Assembly: GCA_039935415.1 (NCBI GenBank)
Contig: JBDTKH010000040.1
Span: 1-64,000 of the forward strand
Length of the DNA: 64,000 bases
Direction: 5' to 3'
Source: Palsa-870 sp039935415
GTDB taxonomy: Bacteria; Chloroflexota; Dormibacteria; Dormibacterales; Dormibacteraceae
Below are positions 27,777 through 37,913 of the stretch, piece after piece. The notes beneath the pieces are model-generated. The model saw only the letters and a program-made list of their open reading frames with translations, searched no databases and was not told the origin of the DNA. How positions within the stretch are numbered: position 1 is the stretch's first letter; every line of letters starts with the position of its first letter. The position numbers were made by a program, and so were the translations under genes.

Positions 27777-29218
27777 ATGAGCACGACGCTTCGACGCCAC
27801 GACATGTTCATCGGCGGCGAGTGGACGCCTGGCACCGGCGGCGAGGTGCAGGAGATCATCAACCCGGCGACCGGCAAGGTCATCGCGCACGTGCCCAAGG
27901 GAACCGAGGAAGACGTCGACCGGGCCGTCGCAGCCGCGCGCAAGGCGTACGACGAGGTCTGGTCCGACAGCACGCCGCGCGACCGAAGCGAGCGCCTGCT
28001 GAAGCTCGCCGAAGCGATCGAGGCCAATGGCGATGAGCTCGCGCGAATCGAATCGGAGAACGTCGGCAAGCCGCTCGCGACGACGAAGTCCGAGGAGATC
28101 CCGCCCATCGCCGACTGCTTCCGCTTCTTCGCGGGCGCGGCCCGAATCCTGGAGGGTAAGGCCGCCGGCGAATATATGGCCGGCTTCACGAGCATGCTTC
28201 GCCGCGAGTCGCTCGGCGTCGTCGGCTCGATCGCGCCCTGGAACTACCCGCTGATGATGGCGGCCTGGAAGCTCGGCCCCGCGCTCGCAGCGGGAAACAC
28301 CGTCGTCTTCAAGCCTTCGGAGTGGACGCCGCTCACCGCGCTGCGGCTCGCCGAGCTGGCGGGTGACATATTTCCGCCGGGCGTCCTCAACGTCATCACC
28401 GGCGACGGCGAGCCGGTCGGCGCCGGTCTCGTCCGGCACCCAGGAGTGGCCATGGTCTCGTTGACTGGAGACGTCGCCACAGGTAAAGAGGTCGCGCGCG
28501 CGGCCGCGGCGACCCTGAAGCGGGTGCACCTGGAGCTCGGCGGCAAGGCGCCGGTGATCGTGTTCGACGACGCCGACCTCGAAAAGGTCGTCGAGTGGAT
28601 CAAGATCGGAGGCTTCTTCAACGCGGGCCAGGACTGCACGGCCGCGACACGGATCATCGCCGGTCCAAAGATCCACGAGCACCTGCTCCATGACCTCGTC
28701 CCCGCAGTGAGCTCCCTCAAGGTCGGCGACCCGTTGGCGGATGACACCGAGATGGGCCCGCTCGTCTCCGAAGAGCAGGCGGTGCGAGTGTCGGGCTTCG
28801 TCGACCGCGCGCGGAAAGCGGGCGCGGAGGTGCTGACCGGCGGCGCCCGGATCAAGAAGGCGGGGTCGTGGTACGAGCCCACCGTGATCGTGCCGTCAGG
28901 CCCAGACGCGGAGATCGTGAAGCGAGAGGTCTTCGGACCTGTCGTCACCGTGCAGCGCTTCAGTGACGAGGAACAGGCCCTCGAGTGGGCCAACGGCGTG
29001 GACTATGGCCTCGCGGCTTCCGTGTGGACGCGCGACGTCGGCCGCGCGCTTCGTATGGCCCGCAAGCTGCAGTTCGGGACGGTGTGGATCAACACCCACA
29101 TCCCGCTGGTCAACGAGATGCCGCACGGCGGCTACAAGCAGAGCGGCTACGGCAAGGACATGTCGATCTACTCGCTCGAGGAGTACACGCAAATCAAGCA
29201 CGTCATGGCGTCACTCGA

Positions 29219-29222
<4 letters not shown>
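27777..29222 (+). CDS. Gamma-aminobutyraldehyde-type aldehyde dehydrogenase
   Basis: A 481-residue NAD(P)-dependent aldehyde dehydrogenase. APWNYPLMMAAWKLGPALAAGN is the cofactor region, HLELGGKAPVIVFDDAD holds the general-base Glu, and FFNAGQDCTAATR the catalytic Cys in a context typical of aminobutyraldehyde dehydrogenases (PatD/Prr). It would oxidise the aldehyde formed from putrescine or a related amine. ATG 27777 follows GGGGAGG. It lies between the aminotransferase and an ABC importer for polyamines. Confidence 0.92.
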
Positions 29223-30241
<1,019 letters not shown>

Positions 30242-30246
30242 GGAAG

Positions 30247-31443
30247 ATGAGTTCACCAGGGAGACCGAGCTGGGTCAGGCTCGGATGTCTTTTGGCCGCA
30301 GCCGTCGTGGCGGCGACCGCATGTGGGTCAAACACCAGTACCGGCGGCTCGACGCTGCAGCAGCCGCCGACCGCGACCGTGAAGCCTCCGACCGCGGTTG
30401 GCGCCGGCGAGGGCCAATTGAACCTGATCGCCTGGGAAGGCTACGTCGACGACTCGTGGGTCAAGCAGTTCACGGTGCAGACGGGCTGCGTGGTCAACGC
30501 CAAGTACGCGGGGTCGTCCGACGAGATGGTCAGCTTGATGAAAGATGGCGGCGGCGGCCAGTGGGACATGGTTTCCGCTTCCGGCGACGCCGACCTGCGC
30601 CTGATCTACAGCGGCGACGTCAAGCCCATGAACGAGAAGCTGATCCCGGACTTCACGAACTTCCAAACTTACTTCCAGGCGCCCCCCTACAACACGATCG
30701 CCGGCATCCACTACGGCATCTCGCTGCAGTGGGGGCCCAACATGCTGCTCTACAGCACCAAGAAGTTCGTCAACCCGCCGACCAGCTGGAGCGTGATCTA
30801 CGACGCAAACAACTCGGGCCTGGTCACGGTGCCCGACAACCCGATCCAGATCGCGGACGCTGCGCTCTACCTCATGAAGACTCAGCCAAAGCTCGGCATC
30901 AAGGACCCGTATGAGCTGACCAAGGTACAGTTCGATGCAACGGTCGCGCTGCTCACGAAGCAGCGTCCGCTCATCAAGAAGTACTGGGCCCTCGCCTCGG
31001 ACGAGATCTCCCTGTTTCAGAACGGCGACGTGGTCGTTGGCGCGGCTTGGCCATACCAGACGATCCAGCTGAAGTTGGCCGGCGCGCCGGTCGACGACAC
31101 GATCCCGACGGAAGGTGCCACCGGTTGGGGCGACACCTGGATGCTGGCGACCAAGGCCCCTCACCCCAACTGCGCTTACCTCTGGACCCAGTACGTGAGC
31201 ACGCCGAAGGTCCAGGCGGAGCAGGCCCTGTTCTTCGGCGAGACGCCCGTCAACTCCAAGGCGTGCGCGGAGATGGAAGCCCTGCAGACCGGCTCGTGCG
31301 CGCAGTACCACGCCGACAAGGGAAGCGCGTACTTCGACACCATCAAGTTCTGGAAGACGCCGATCGCGCAGTGCGGCGACGGCAGCAACAACTGCATCCC
31401 CTACGACCAATGGGTCTCGGCCTGGACCACCATCAAGGGCTGA
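30247..31443 (+). CDS. potD: Polyamine ABC transporter substrate-binding lipoprotein
   Basis: A 398-residue PotD-like periplasmic or surface-tethered binding protein. A signal peptide ends in VAATACGS, a lipobox with Cys for lipidation, followed by a Ser/Thr/Gly-rich linker. LIAWEGYVDDSWVKQF and WDMVSASGDADLRLIYSGD are typical of spermidine/putrescine binders. ATG 30247 follows GGAGAGGTGAGGAAG. It lies between potA-like and two permease genes. Confidence 0.9.
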   Translation: MSSPGRPSWVRLGCLLAAAVVAATACGSNTSTGGSTLQQPPTATVKPPTAVGAGEGQLNLIAWEGYVDDSWVKQFTVQTGCVVNAKYAGSSDEMVSLMKDGGGGQWDMVSASGDADLRLIYSGDVKPMNEKLIPDFTNFQTYFQAPPYNTIAGIHYGISLQWGPNMLLYSTKKFVNPPTSWSVIYDANNSGLVTVPDNPIQIADAALYLMKTQPKLGIKDPYELTKVQFDATVALLTKQRPLIKKYWALASDEISLFQNGDVVVGAAWPYQTIQLKLAGAPVDDTIPTEGATGWGDTWMLATKAPHPNCAYLWTQYVSTPKVQAEQALFFGETPVNSKACAEMEALQTGSCAQYHADKGSAYFDTIKFWKTPIAQCGDGSNNCIPYDQWVSAWTTIKG

Positions 31444-31450
31444 CGCTCCC

Positions 31451-32365
31451 TTGTCTCTAGCCGCTGGGCGGCCCCGCTCCAAACGGGGCGGTGCCGCCGC
31501 TCCACTTCAGGCGTTTCTGTGGCGCTGGTCGTGGCTGCGCCCGGTGCTACTGCTCACGCCGCCGATGGCGTGGTTCGTCCTGATCTACCTCGCGTCGCTG
31601 GTCCTGCTGCTGATCACGGCGTTCTGGTCGATCGACCCCTTCACGACACAGATCGTCCAGGTCTGGAACACCAGCAACTTCGAGAGGATCCTGACCGAGC
31701 CCACCTACCGCACCATCATCGGCCGCACCGTGCTGATGGCCGCGCTCGTCACCGTCACCGACGCGGTGCTGGCCTTTCCATTCGCCTACTTCATGGCCCG
31801 GGTCGCTTCGCGCCGGGTCCAGACGTTCCTGTTCGCCTCCGTGCTGCTGCCCCTGTGGGCCAGCTATCTCGCCCGCGTCTACGCGTGGATCCTCATCCTC
31901 AACCACAGCGGCCTGTTGAACTGGAGCCTCCAGTCGATCGGCCTGCCGCCGGCCAACATCGGTTACACGAACGTGGCGATGTGGGTGGTCTTCTCGTACA
32001 TCTGGCTGCCATTCATGATCATCCCGGTCTACTCCGCGCTCGAGCGCGTGCACGAGTCGCTCCTCGAAGCAGCCGCCGACCTTGGCGCGCGACGGTGGCG
32101 GGCGATCCGCGACATCGTGCTGCCGCTCGCCCTGCCGGGCGTCGCGGCGGGGTCGATCTTCACGTTCTCGCTGACGCTTGGCGACTACATCACGCCGATC
32201 CTGGTCGGCGGCGCGGGCTCGCAGTTCATCGGCAACGTCGTGTACGCCAACGTCGGCATCGCCAACAACATCCCGTTCGCGGCCGCGCTGGCAGTAGTGC
32301 CGGTCGCGATCATGGCCGTCTATTTGCTCATCGCCCAGCGCCTCGGCGCATTTGAAGCTCTCTAG
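31451..32365 (+). CDS. potB: Polyamine ABC transporter permease, PotB-like
   Basis: A 304-residue inner-membrane permease with about six helices. The coupling loop ESLLEAAADLGARRWRAIRDIVLPLALPG matches the EAA motif that contacts the ATPase. LTLGDYITPILVGGAGSQFIGNVV is typical of PotB. Start TTG 31451 lies 8 bp after the potD-like stop. Confidence 0.9.
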   Translation: MSLAAGRPRSKRGGAAAPLQAFLWRWSWLRPVLLLTPPMAWFVLIYLASLVLLLITAFWSIDPFTTQIVQVWNTSNFERILTEPTYRTIIGRTVLMAALVTVTDAVLAFPFAYFMARVASRRVQTFLFASVLLPLWASYLARVYAWILILNHSGLLNWSLQSIGLPPANIGYTNVAMWVVFSYIWLPFMIIPVYSALERVHESLLEAAADLGARRWRAIRDIVLPLALPGVAAGSIFTFSLTLGDYITPILVGGAGSQFIGNVVYANVGIANNIPFAAALAVVPVAIMAVYLLIAQRLGAFEAL

Positions 32366-32367
32366 CA

Positions 32368-33174
32368 GTGGAAGGGCGCTGGACCAAGCTCGCGCTTCAA
32401 GCCTGGGTCGCGCTCCTGCTCGTTTTTCTCTTCACACCGATCCTGTTGATCTTCATCTATGCCTTCAACACTTCGAACATCGAGAGCTGGCCCATCCCGG
32501 GCCTCACTCTCAAGTGGTTCTCTTCGACCTGGAACGACCCGGACGTCCGGTCATCCCTGGAGCTCTCCCTGCGTGCGGGTCTCACCGCGACCGCGCTTGC
32601 GCTGCTGCTCGGCTCCTCCGCCGCGTTTGCGATCCACCGCCTGACGTTTTTCGGCCGCGAGGTCGTGAGCCTGCTGTTCGTACTACCGCTCGCGCTGCCC
32701 GGGATTATCACCGGCATCTCGCTCAACGCGTTCTTCAGCTTCAACGGCATCTCGCTTTCGCTCTGGACGATCGTGATCGGCCACACGACGTTCTGCATTG
32801 TGGTCGTCTACAACAACGTGCTGGCCCGCCTGCGCCGTACGCAGGGCTCGCTGATCGAGGCCGCGATGGACCTAGGCGCGAACGGGTTTCAGGTGTTCCG
32901 CGACATCACGCTGCCTCTCATCTCGACCGCGGTGGTTGCGGGCGGCATGCTCGCATTCGCGCTCTCGTTCGACGAGGTCATCGTCACCACGTTCACCGCC
33001 GGCGCGCAGAACACGCTGCCGCTGTGGATCTTCGGCGCCATCCGCCTCGGCCAGCGCCTGCCCGAGGTGAACGTGGTGGTGTCCTTCGTGATCCTGGTCA
33101 CCATCATCCCGGTGGTGATCGCAGCCCGCCTTACGGGCGGAGGCGGCGTGGCGAGGGTGCAGGCGGGGCGCTGA
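32368..33174 (+). CDS. potC: Polyamine ABC transporter permease, PotC-like
   Basis: A 268-residue permease with about six helices. The EAA loop is GSLIEAAMDLGANGFQVFRDITLPLI, and FALSFDEVIVTTFTAGAQNTLPLWIF is the PotC-type segment. Start GTG 32368 lies 3 bp after the potB-like stop. It completes the importer of the operon starting at 26384. Confidence 0.9.
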   Translation: MEGRWTKLALQAWVALLLVFLFTPILLIFIYAFNTSNIESWPIPGLTLKWFSSTWNDPDVRSSLELSLRAGLTATALALLLGSSAAFAIHRLTFFGREVVSLLFVLPLALPGIITGISLNAFFSFNGISLSLWTIVIGHTTFCIVVVYNNVLARLRRTQGSLIEAAMDLGANGFQVFRDITLPLISTAVVAGGMLAFALSFDEVIVTTFTAGAQNTLPLWIFGAIRLGQRLPEVNVVVSFVILVTIIPVVIAARLTGGGGVARVQAGR

Positions 33175-33176
33175 CG

Positions 33177-33845
33177 CTAAACGGCGGTCGCGCCGATGTG
33201 CGGGCGCCGGAGATCGCCAACCAACCGCGTCATCGCGTAGATCCACGCGGGCACGAAGGCGATCGCGAGGCCTATCGCCTCTCCCCAGGGCTGCGGGTTC
33301 TGAGGCGAGGTGCCGACGATGAAGTAGCTGAGCAGCTGGTAGAGGCCGATCGCCGCCGACGGGATCCCCGCGACCGCGGTCATCACCGTGAGCCCGAGCA
33401 GCGTTCCGCGCACGATCCAACCCGGCGAACCGCCTTGCATACCAGCGACGGCGCGGCCGAGAAAGTAATGGCCGGCCGCGACCAGCACGCCGATGGCGAC
33501 AAGCGTGATGCCGAGCACCAGGTCCTGGTCTCGCTGCTGAACGGAAAAGTCGGTCGCTATCGGCGGAGGGCAGGCTGCCCCAGGAGGGCATGGTTGATAG
33601 CCGTTGTACAGCAGGGGGTTCGGGTTGTACGAATAGGCCAGGTTGATGAAGCCGAATGCTGCCTTGAGGACGATTCCCAACCCGGTCAGGCTCATCAGCA
33701 CACCGGCTAGCAGCGCAACGCGCGCGTACAGCGCTGTCGCCGTCGCAAGCGTGAACGGATCGCCACCGCGCCGTGTGGCGCCAACGATCGCCCACACGAT
33801 GAGCCCCAGGACCGCGAGGGGGACCAGGAAACTGAGCACGGACAC
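33177..33845 (-). CDS. Multi-pass membrane protein
   Basis: A 222-residue protein with about five or six hydrophobic segments and an exposed Pro/Cys-rich loop (PCPPGAACPPP) after the second. The alternation resembles small DUF5671-like membrane proteins, but I do not assign a family. Its stop lies 3 bp from the convergent potC-like gene. Confidence 0.7.
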   Translation of the reverse strand: MSVLSFLVPLAVLGLIVWAIVGATRRGGDPFTLATATALYARVALLAGVLMSLTGLGIVLKAAFGFINLAYSYNPNPLLYNGYQPCPPGAACPPPIATDFSVQQRDQDLVLGITLVAIGVLVAAGHYFLGRAVAGMQGGSPGWIVRGTLLGLTVMTAVAGIPSAAIGLYQLLSYFIVGTSPQNPQPWGEAIGLAIAFVPAWIYAMTRLVGDLRRPHIGATAV

Positions 33846-33856
33846 CCCTATAGCGG

Positions 33857-34307
33857 TCAGCTCCCGCTTTCCAGCTTCGTCTTGAGGTTGCTCATCGCGC
33901 CGTTGTAGTTCTTCTGGACGGTGCCTTTGAAGATGGTCAGCACGAGCGGGAAGTAGAACGGACCCTTGGTCATCGTGACAAGGCGCTCGACGTGGGTTCC
34001 GCCGCCCGCCGGCGTGATCACGAACTCGTGATGGAACACGGAGTTCGAGTCCTCGGCGTCGAACGCGACGCGCTTCGGAGCCTCGAGAGCGGTGATCGCC
34101 ACCACCGACGGGTTGGGCTTGCCGTTGAGCATCCCATCGGCCCTGTAACGCGCACCGATCGCCGGCGCGCCCGGCTTCTCGGCCTTCGCCTCCATGTGGT
34201 CGTCAGCGCTCCCCCACTCTCCGTGACGCGACACGTCCGCCACGTAGTCGAAAAACCTTCGACTGGGGCGCATTGACGTCCACGGTATAACTCGCCGAGT
34301 AAGCCAC
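33857..34307 (-). CDS. SRPBCC/polyketide cyclase-like protein (apparent frameshift)
   Basis: A ligand-pocket protein of about 150 residues. The main open frame starts ATG 34273 and encodes FFDYVADVSRHGEWG through FKGTVQKNYNGAMSNLKTKLESG. One base out of frame upstream, from GTG 34307, the sequence reads ASYTVDVNAPQSKVF, the expected SRPBCC N-terminal strand. The shift coincides with five A bases at 34251-34255 (T on the coding strand). Removing one joins the two parts to VFDYVADV. It may be a sequencing error. Confidence 0.75.
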
Positions 34308-34316
34308 GAGCTGTCT

Positions 34317-34607
34317 CTACTTGATGACGAGGTGGATCAGGTCGGCGAGCGCCCAGAGCGCCAATCCGACGGCGACCATCTCGATCTTCTTGTAACCCCA
34401 GCCGATGGCTCCGAGAACGAAAGCGATGAAGGACAGAATCAGGAGAATCACGCTCAAGGTCAGGCTCGAAAGCGAACCGATGAACAACGAGAGCACCCAT
34501 AGCGCCAGGCCGGCGGAGATCAAGTTCGTCTTCTTGTAACCCCAGCCGATCGCGGCAACCACGAAGACAATCAACGCGATGATCTGCAGAAGCTCGCTCA
34601 AACTCAT
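34317..34607 (-). CDS. Small membrane protein with internal duplication
   Basis: A 96-residue hydrophobic protein of two repeats. AAIGWGYKKTNLISAGLALW near residue 20 is repeated as GAIGWGYKKIEMVAVGLALW near residue 65. Each repeat is one helix, a GWGYKK turn and a second helix. Function is unknown. Start ATG 34607. Confidence 0.72.
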   Translation of the reverse strand: MSLSELLQIIALIVFVVAAIGWGYKKTNLISAGLALWVLSLFIGSLSSLTLSVILLILSFIAFVLGAIGWGYKKIEMVAVGLALWALADLIHLVIK

Positions 34608-34621
34608 GGGCAGATTATGAC

Positions 34622-34969
34622 CTACGCTGAGTCAACCTGGACGGTGGCCGCCGGGCGGTCGCCGAGCGCTCCGGGCGGCATCAGCCAGGTAAAGATCTCG
34701 AGCACAAGCCTGCCGGCCTGCACCGACGGGTCCTGCTCGGCCATGCGCGTGGCCTCCTCGACCGAGGTCCGGAAGATCGAGACCCCCCGCAACGACTCAT
34801 CCGGCTGACCGATGAACGGACCGTTGACCACGACGTGGCCGGCCTCGCGCAATCGAGCCCAGAAAGCCAGGTGGCGCCGCTGGAGCGCGTCAAGCTCCTC
34901 CTCGGACATGGCAGGAGCGTCGTGCGGGCGCCGCAGGAACGCGACGGTGTAGGCGTCGAGTTTCACCAC
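34622..34969 (-). CDS. YCII-related domain protein
   Basis: A 115-residue protein with the YCII fold. EELDALQRRHLAFWARLREAGHVVVNGPF and GVSIFRTSVEEATRMAEQDPSVQAGRLVLEIFTW match YciI-like proteins, which may act on small metabolites. Start ATG 34969. Confidence 0.85.
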   Translation of the reverse strand: MVKLDAYTVAFLRRPHDAPAMSEEELDALQRRHLAFWARLREAGHVVVNGPFIGQPDESLRGVSIFRTSVEEATRMAEQDPSVQAGRLVLEIFTWLMPPGALGDRPAATVQVDSA

Positions 34970-34983
34970 GCCAGACTATCGCC

Positions 34984-35275
34984 ATGAGCGAGCAGGCCGG
35001 CGATCTCAACCTGGCCGGCAACGCCCTGACGCCTGACGCGCAGCGGAGCTGGTGGCTGCGACACGCGCTGGCCGCCGAAAACGGCGAGCCCAGCCCACCG
35101 CTCAGTGGCGATGTGAACGCCGACGTCGCCATCGGCGGCGGCGGCTTCACCGGCCTGTGGACCGCTTACTTCCTCTCGCAGGCAAAGCTTGATCTGGGGC
35201 CGGCCAGATCCTCGCCGACTTGGTCTCCCAGATCGCCAGGATGCCGCGCCGCATGGGGTACTTACCAGGGCCTGA
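34984..35275 (+). pseudogene. Remnant of FAD-dependent oxidoreductase
   Basis: From ATG 34984 the frame encodes RSWWLRHALAAENGE, then PPLSGDVNADVAIGGGGFTGLWTAYFLSQ, the N-terminal FAD-binding segment of DadA-like oxidoreductases, with the first Gly-loop altered (IGGGGFTG for IVGGGFTG). After about residue 65 homology stops. A short stretch in another frame, ILADLVSQIARMPRRMGYLPGP, looks like a family C-terminus. The bulk of the gene is deleted. It runs into the convergent methyltransferase. Confidence 0.6.
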
Positions 35276-36017
35276 GTAGGTCCCCCAGGAGGTGGACGCC
35301 CCAGCCCCTGGGTGTCACGCGCTCCGTCATGACCGAGGCGCGGAACATGAGGCCGTTCAGGGCGAGGTATGTCGGGTCGGGCACCACTCGGAGCTCGACG
35401 ACCTCCAGGCCGCACGCCGACGCGAGCCGGCGCAGGGTGCTCACGGTGTTGGCCCGGTAATGCACCGGGAAGGTGTCCGCCTCGACGCGCCCGTACAGCC
35501 GCGGGACCACCCGCCGCTGCAGCGCGGGAAGCGCCTTGCCAATCCGGTTCAGGAACAGCAGGGGGTTGCGCAGGTTTGGCGTCAGGAAGACAAAGTGGCC
35601 GCCTGGCCGGAGCACCCGCCGGACCTCTTTTACGACTGTCGCCGGCTCCTTCAGGTGCTCCATGACCCACAGGCACACGATGAGATCGAACGACTCGCCG
35701 GCAAATGGCAGGCGCTCGCCGACGCCGCGAATGACGGGCATGCCGGGAGCTCGGTGCTCCGACAGCGACGGTGAGTCCGGGTCGAGCCCCGTCGCGAGCC
35801 TGACGTCCCGCCAGAACAGCTCGACGACGCCACCCCGGCCGCAGCCGAGGTCCAGAACGCTGCTGTCTGGGGTCACATAGCTTCGCACCAGGCCCTCGAG
35901 CTGGTCACCGCTCGACCGCCACTGCGGGCGCATCGCGCGGTACCGCTCCCGGTAGGTGTTCTGCAGCGTGAGCGGAAGCAGCGCTCCGTCGGCTGGATCC
36001 CACCCGTGGACGCCCAT
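35262..36017 (-). CDS. Class I SAM-dependent methyltransferase
   Basis: A 251-residue methyltransferase. SVLDLGCGRGGVVELF is motif I, FDLIVCLWVMEHLKEPATVVKEVRRVLRPGG the motif IV to post-motif region and GHFVFLTPNLRNP the next strand. It resembles ubiquinone/menaquinone-type or O-methyltransferases, substrate unknown. The open frame extends to 36296, but ATG 36017 (MGVHGWDPADG) is the natural start. Confidence 0.85.
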   Translation of the reverse strand: MGVHGWDPADGALLPLTLQNTYRERYRAMRPQWRSSGDQLEGLVRSYVTPDSSVLDLGCGRGGVVELFWRDVRLATGLDPDSPSLSEHRAPGMPVIRGVGERLPFAGESFDLIVCLWVMEHLKEPATVVKEVRRVLRPGGHFVFLTPNLRNPLLFLNRIGKALPALQRRVVPRLYGRVEADTFPVHYRANTVSTLRRLASACGLEVVELRVVPDPTYLALNGLMFRASVMTERVTPRGWGVHLLGDLLRPW

Positions 36018-36089
36018 GCTGGCGCATTCTGACAAGTTCCATATCCCCCGCAGCGTGAGGGAACGCCTTGATTTGGGAATAACATAGGC

Positions 36090-36311
36090 ATGGCAAAAGG
36101 CGATTTCGTAGAGGTTCTGGTGGACGCCGGAAGCGGCTCCACACGCGAGTACGTGGTCGAGGCGACGAAGGCCGGCCGCACGGTTGAGGTGCGCAGCTCG
36201 CGCACGACCGTCGAGGTCCGCGAATTGACGCGGACGGGTGGCGTAGTGCGCACAGCAAGATTCGTGGCGCCACGAGTCCTGGCCGTGGTCGAGCACCCAA
36301 AGGCGGCCTAG
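36090..36311 (+). CDS. Small basic hypothetical protein
   Basis: A 73-residue soluble protein, MAKGDFVEVLVDAGSG onward, predicted as alternating beta strands rich in Val, Arg and Thr. The family is not recognised. It overlaps nothing and is followed at once by a small membrane ORF, likely co-transcribed. Confidence 0.6.
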   Translation: MAKGDFVEVLVDAGSGSTREYVVEATKAGRTVEVRSSRTTVEVRELTRTGGVVRTARFVAPRVLAVVEHPKAA

Positions 36312-36312
36312 C

Positions 36313-36555
36313 GTGCAGGCGTTTGCATTGTGGGCGTTCGCAAAGTTCCTCCCGCCTACTTATGGAGCTAACAGCAAGGACGTAGCCCGCTCGCTCCGCA
36401 GGCAGTTTGCGCTCGTGGGGCTCTTCCTCGTTTCAGGGCTGGTGGTGACTCTGTGGAGCTGGACGTCCAACATCGTCGTGGCCGCCGGAACCCTCGTCGT
36501 GATGGGAGCCGGGTTGTGGCTCTACTCCGAACACGGGGCGCAACCCGCAGCTTAG
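36313..36555 (+). CDS. Small membrane protein
   Basis: An 80-residue protein with two hydrophobic helices (QFALVGLFLVSGLVVTLW and IVVAAGTLVVMGAGLWL). It starts GTG 36313, two bases after the preceding stop, suggesting coupling. Function is unknown. Confidence 0.55.
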   Translation: MQAFALWAFAKFLPPTYGANSKDVARSLRRQFALVGLFLVSGLVVTLWSWTSNIVVAAGTLVVMGAGLWLYSEHGAQPAA

Positions 36556-36682
36556 GAAAAGCACCGCTTACGGGCGGGCGTCTTCGAGCGCCGTAAATAC
36601 TTGGGGCAGATTTGCCGCCCACGCCCTACATAGGACGAGGAGGCTGGGCAGATCTCCGCCCGCCCGATAATGGTTGGAAGGC

Positions 36683-37020
36683 ATGGTCCAGAAGGCCGTT
36701 CCCGAGGTCCTCTTCGTGTGCGTTCACAATCCTGGGCGGAGCCGGCTGGCGGCCGGTCTGCTCTACAAGCGAGCCGACGGCAGGGTCCGCATGCGGTCGG
36801 CCGGCAGCGAGCCCGCCGACCAGCTGAACCCGCGGGTTGTCGAGGCCACGAACGAGATCGGCATCGACATCAGTCAGGAGTTCTCCTGCCCAATATTTCC
36901 GGGCAAGCGCTACGAGGACTGGGAGCTCGACGATCCCGCCGGGCAGGACCTGGCCACAGTGCGCCGAATTCGTGACCGGTGGTGGCTCTGATCGACCAGC
37001 TCGCCGCCAGGCCGGCCTAG
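36683..37020 (+). pseudogene. arsC: Arsenate reductase (thioredoxin type), decayed
   Basis: ArsC of the low-molecular-weight phosphatase fold reduces arsenate to arsenite. FVCVHNPGRSRLAAGLL is the CxxNxxRS active site. GIDISQEF then runs directly into CPIFPGKRYEDWELDDPAGQD, so about 23 residues that normally hold the first Cys of the redox shuttle (MGCGDA) are missing. Near the end RRIRDRWWL stops early, while VVALIDQLAARPA continues one base out of frame to TAG 37018-37020. The deletion plus the shift makes activity unlikely. TTG 36674 is an alternative start. It converges on arsM. Confidence 0.72.
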
Positions 37021-37775
37021 GACGCGGGCTTCCTTGCCCTGATGTAGGCGCTCCCCACCTTTCCCTCGCCGCCGGGCATGCTCTGCTCGGCGTGGACCTG
37101 GAAGTCGGCGCCGGCGAACCCGGCTGACTCGAGGGCGGCCCGATATTCGTCGATCGGGATGGTGCCCGAGATGCAGCCCGCCCACGAATCGAGCTGGTTC
37201 TTCATCGCAGGCTCGAGCGCTTCGAGCTCGACCATGTCGGCGACCGCGAACAGGCCACCCGGCCGAAGGACCCGGAACGCCTCCTTGATCACCGCTGCCT
37301 TGTCCTCGGCGAGGTTGATCACGCAGTTGGAGATCACGACGTCGACGGACGCCTCGGGAAGCGGGATGCTCTCGATCGACCCCTTCAGGAACGTGGCGTT
37401 CTCGATGCCTGCCTTGCTCTTGTTGTCATTGGCCAGCTTCAGCATCTCGTCGGTCATGTCGACTCCATAGGCATGGCCGCCGGGCGACACGCGCCTGGCC
37501 GAGAGCAACACGTCCAGCCCCGCGCCCGATCCGAGGTCGAGCACCACCTGGCCAGGCTCGAGCTGAGCGAGCGTGGTCGGGTTGCCGCAGCCCAGGCTGA
37601 CGGCATCGCTCATGCCGATTTCCTTCAGCTCGTCGCCGGAATAGGAACCGCTGCACCCGCAGTCCGGACCATCCACCTGGCAGCAGCCCCCTGCGCCTGC
37701 CTCGGGCTGGATCACGGCCAGCTGCCTGGCGGCCCCTGCGTACCTCGACCTGACGGCCTCTTTGACGTCGCTCAT
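37017..37775 (-). CDS. arsM: Arsenite S-adenosylmethionine methyltransferase
   Basis: A 252-residue ArsM. It methylates As(III) with SAM, giving methylated and partly volatile forms. VVLDLGSGAGLDVLLSARRV is motif I. Cys residues in GGCCQVDGPDCGCSG and in VISNCVINL and WAGCISG match the arsenic-binding cysteines of the family. The ATG at 37775 excludes 24 upstream codons. It is divergent from arsR, with an operator-like site close to its start. Confidence 0.93.
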   Translation of the reverse strand: MSDVKEAVRSRYAGAARQLAVIQPEAGAGGCCQVDGPDCGCSGSYSGDELKEIGMSDAVSLGCGNPTTLAQLEPGQVVLDLGSGAGLDVLLSARRVSPGGHAYGVDMTDEMLKLANDNKSKAGIENATFLKGSIESIPLPEASVDVVISNCVINLAEDKAAVIKEAFRVLRPGGLFAVADMVELEALEPAMKNQLDSWAGCISGTIPIDEYRAALESAGFAGADFQVHAEQSMPGGEGKVGSAYIRARKPAS

Positions 37776-37793
37776 GTGACTAGCCTCCTGGGA

Positions 37794-37810
37794 TCGATGA
37801 ATGTCGATGG
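37794..37810. promoter_or_regulatory. Candidate ArsR operator near arsM
   Basis: TCGATGAATGTCGATGG lies 19 bp upstream of the arsM start. It recurs with 15 of 17 matches at 37875-37891 near arsR. The motif is partly palindromic around its centre (ATCGA...TCGAT). Its pairing with the second copy suggests a shared repressor site. Confidence 0.55.
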
Positions 37811-37874
37811 GCCCCTCACCCGCGTCCAGCGCGGGAGCTCCCCACACGGTTGGGAGCCCAGGCTACCACATCCA

Positions 37875-37891
37875 TCGATGATTGTGGATGG
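37875..37891. promoter_or_regulatory. Candidate ArsR operator near arsR
   Basis: TCGATGATTGTGGATGG is the second copy of the site at 37794, 81 bp away and 23 bp before the arsR start. It lies inside a wider inverted repeat, ATCCA...TGGAT. ArsR would be expected to repress both divergent genes from these sites until it binds arsenite. Confidence 0.55.
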
Positions 37892-37913
37892 ATATGCCGT
37901 ATGATCCAGGCAG

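Noticed and set aside
25829..28195. 788-residue minus-strand ORF
   Set aside because: It is antisense to the aminotransferase and dehydrogenase genes, overlaps the phosphotransferase gene in another frame and has no domain-like sequence. It reflects high GC codon bias.
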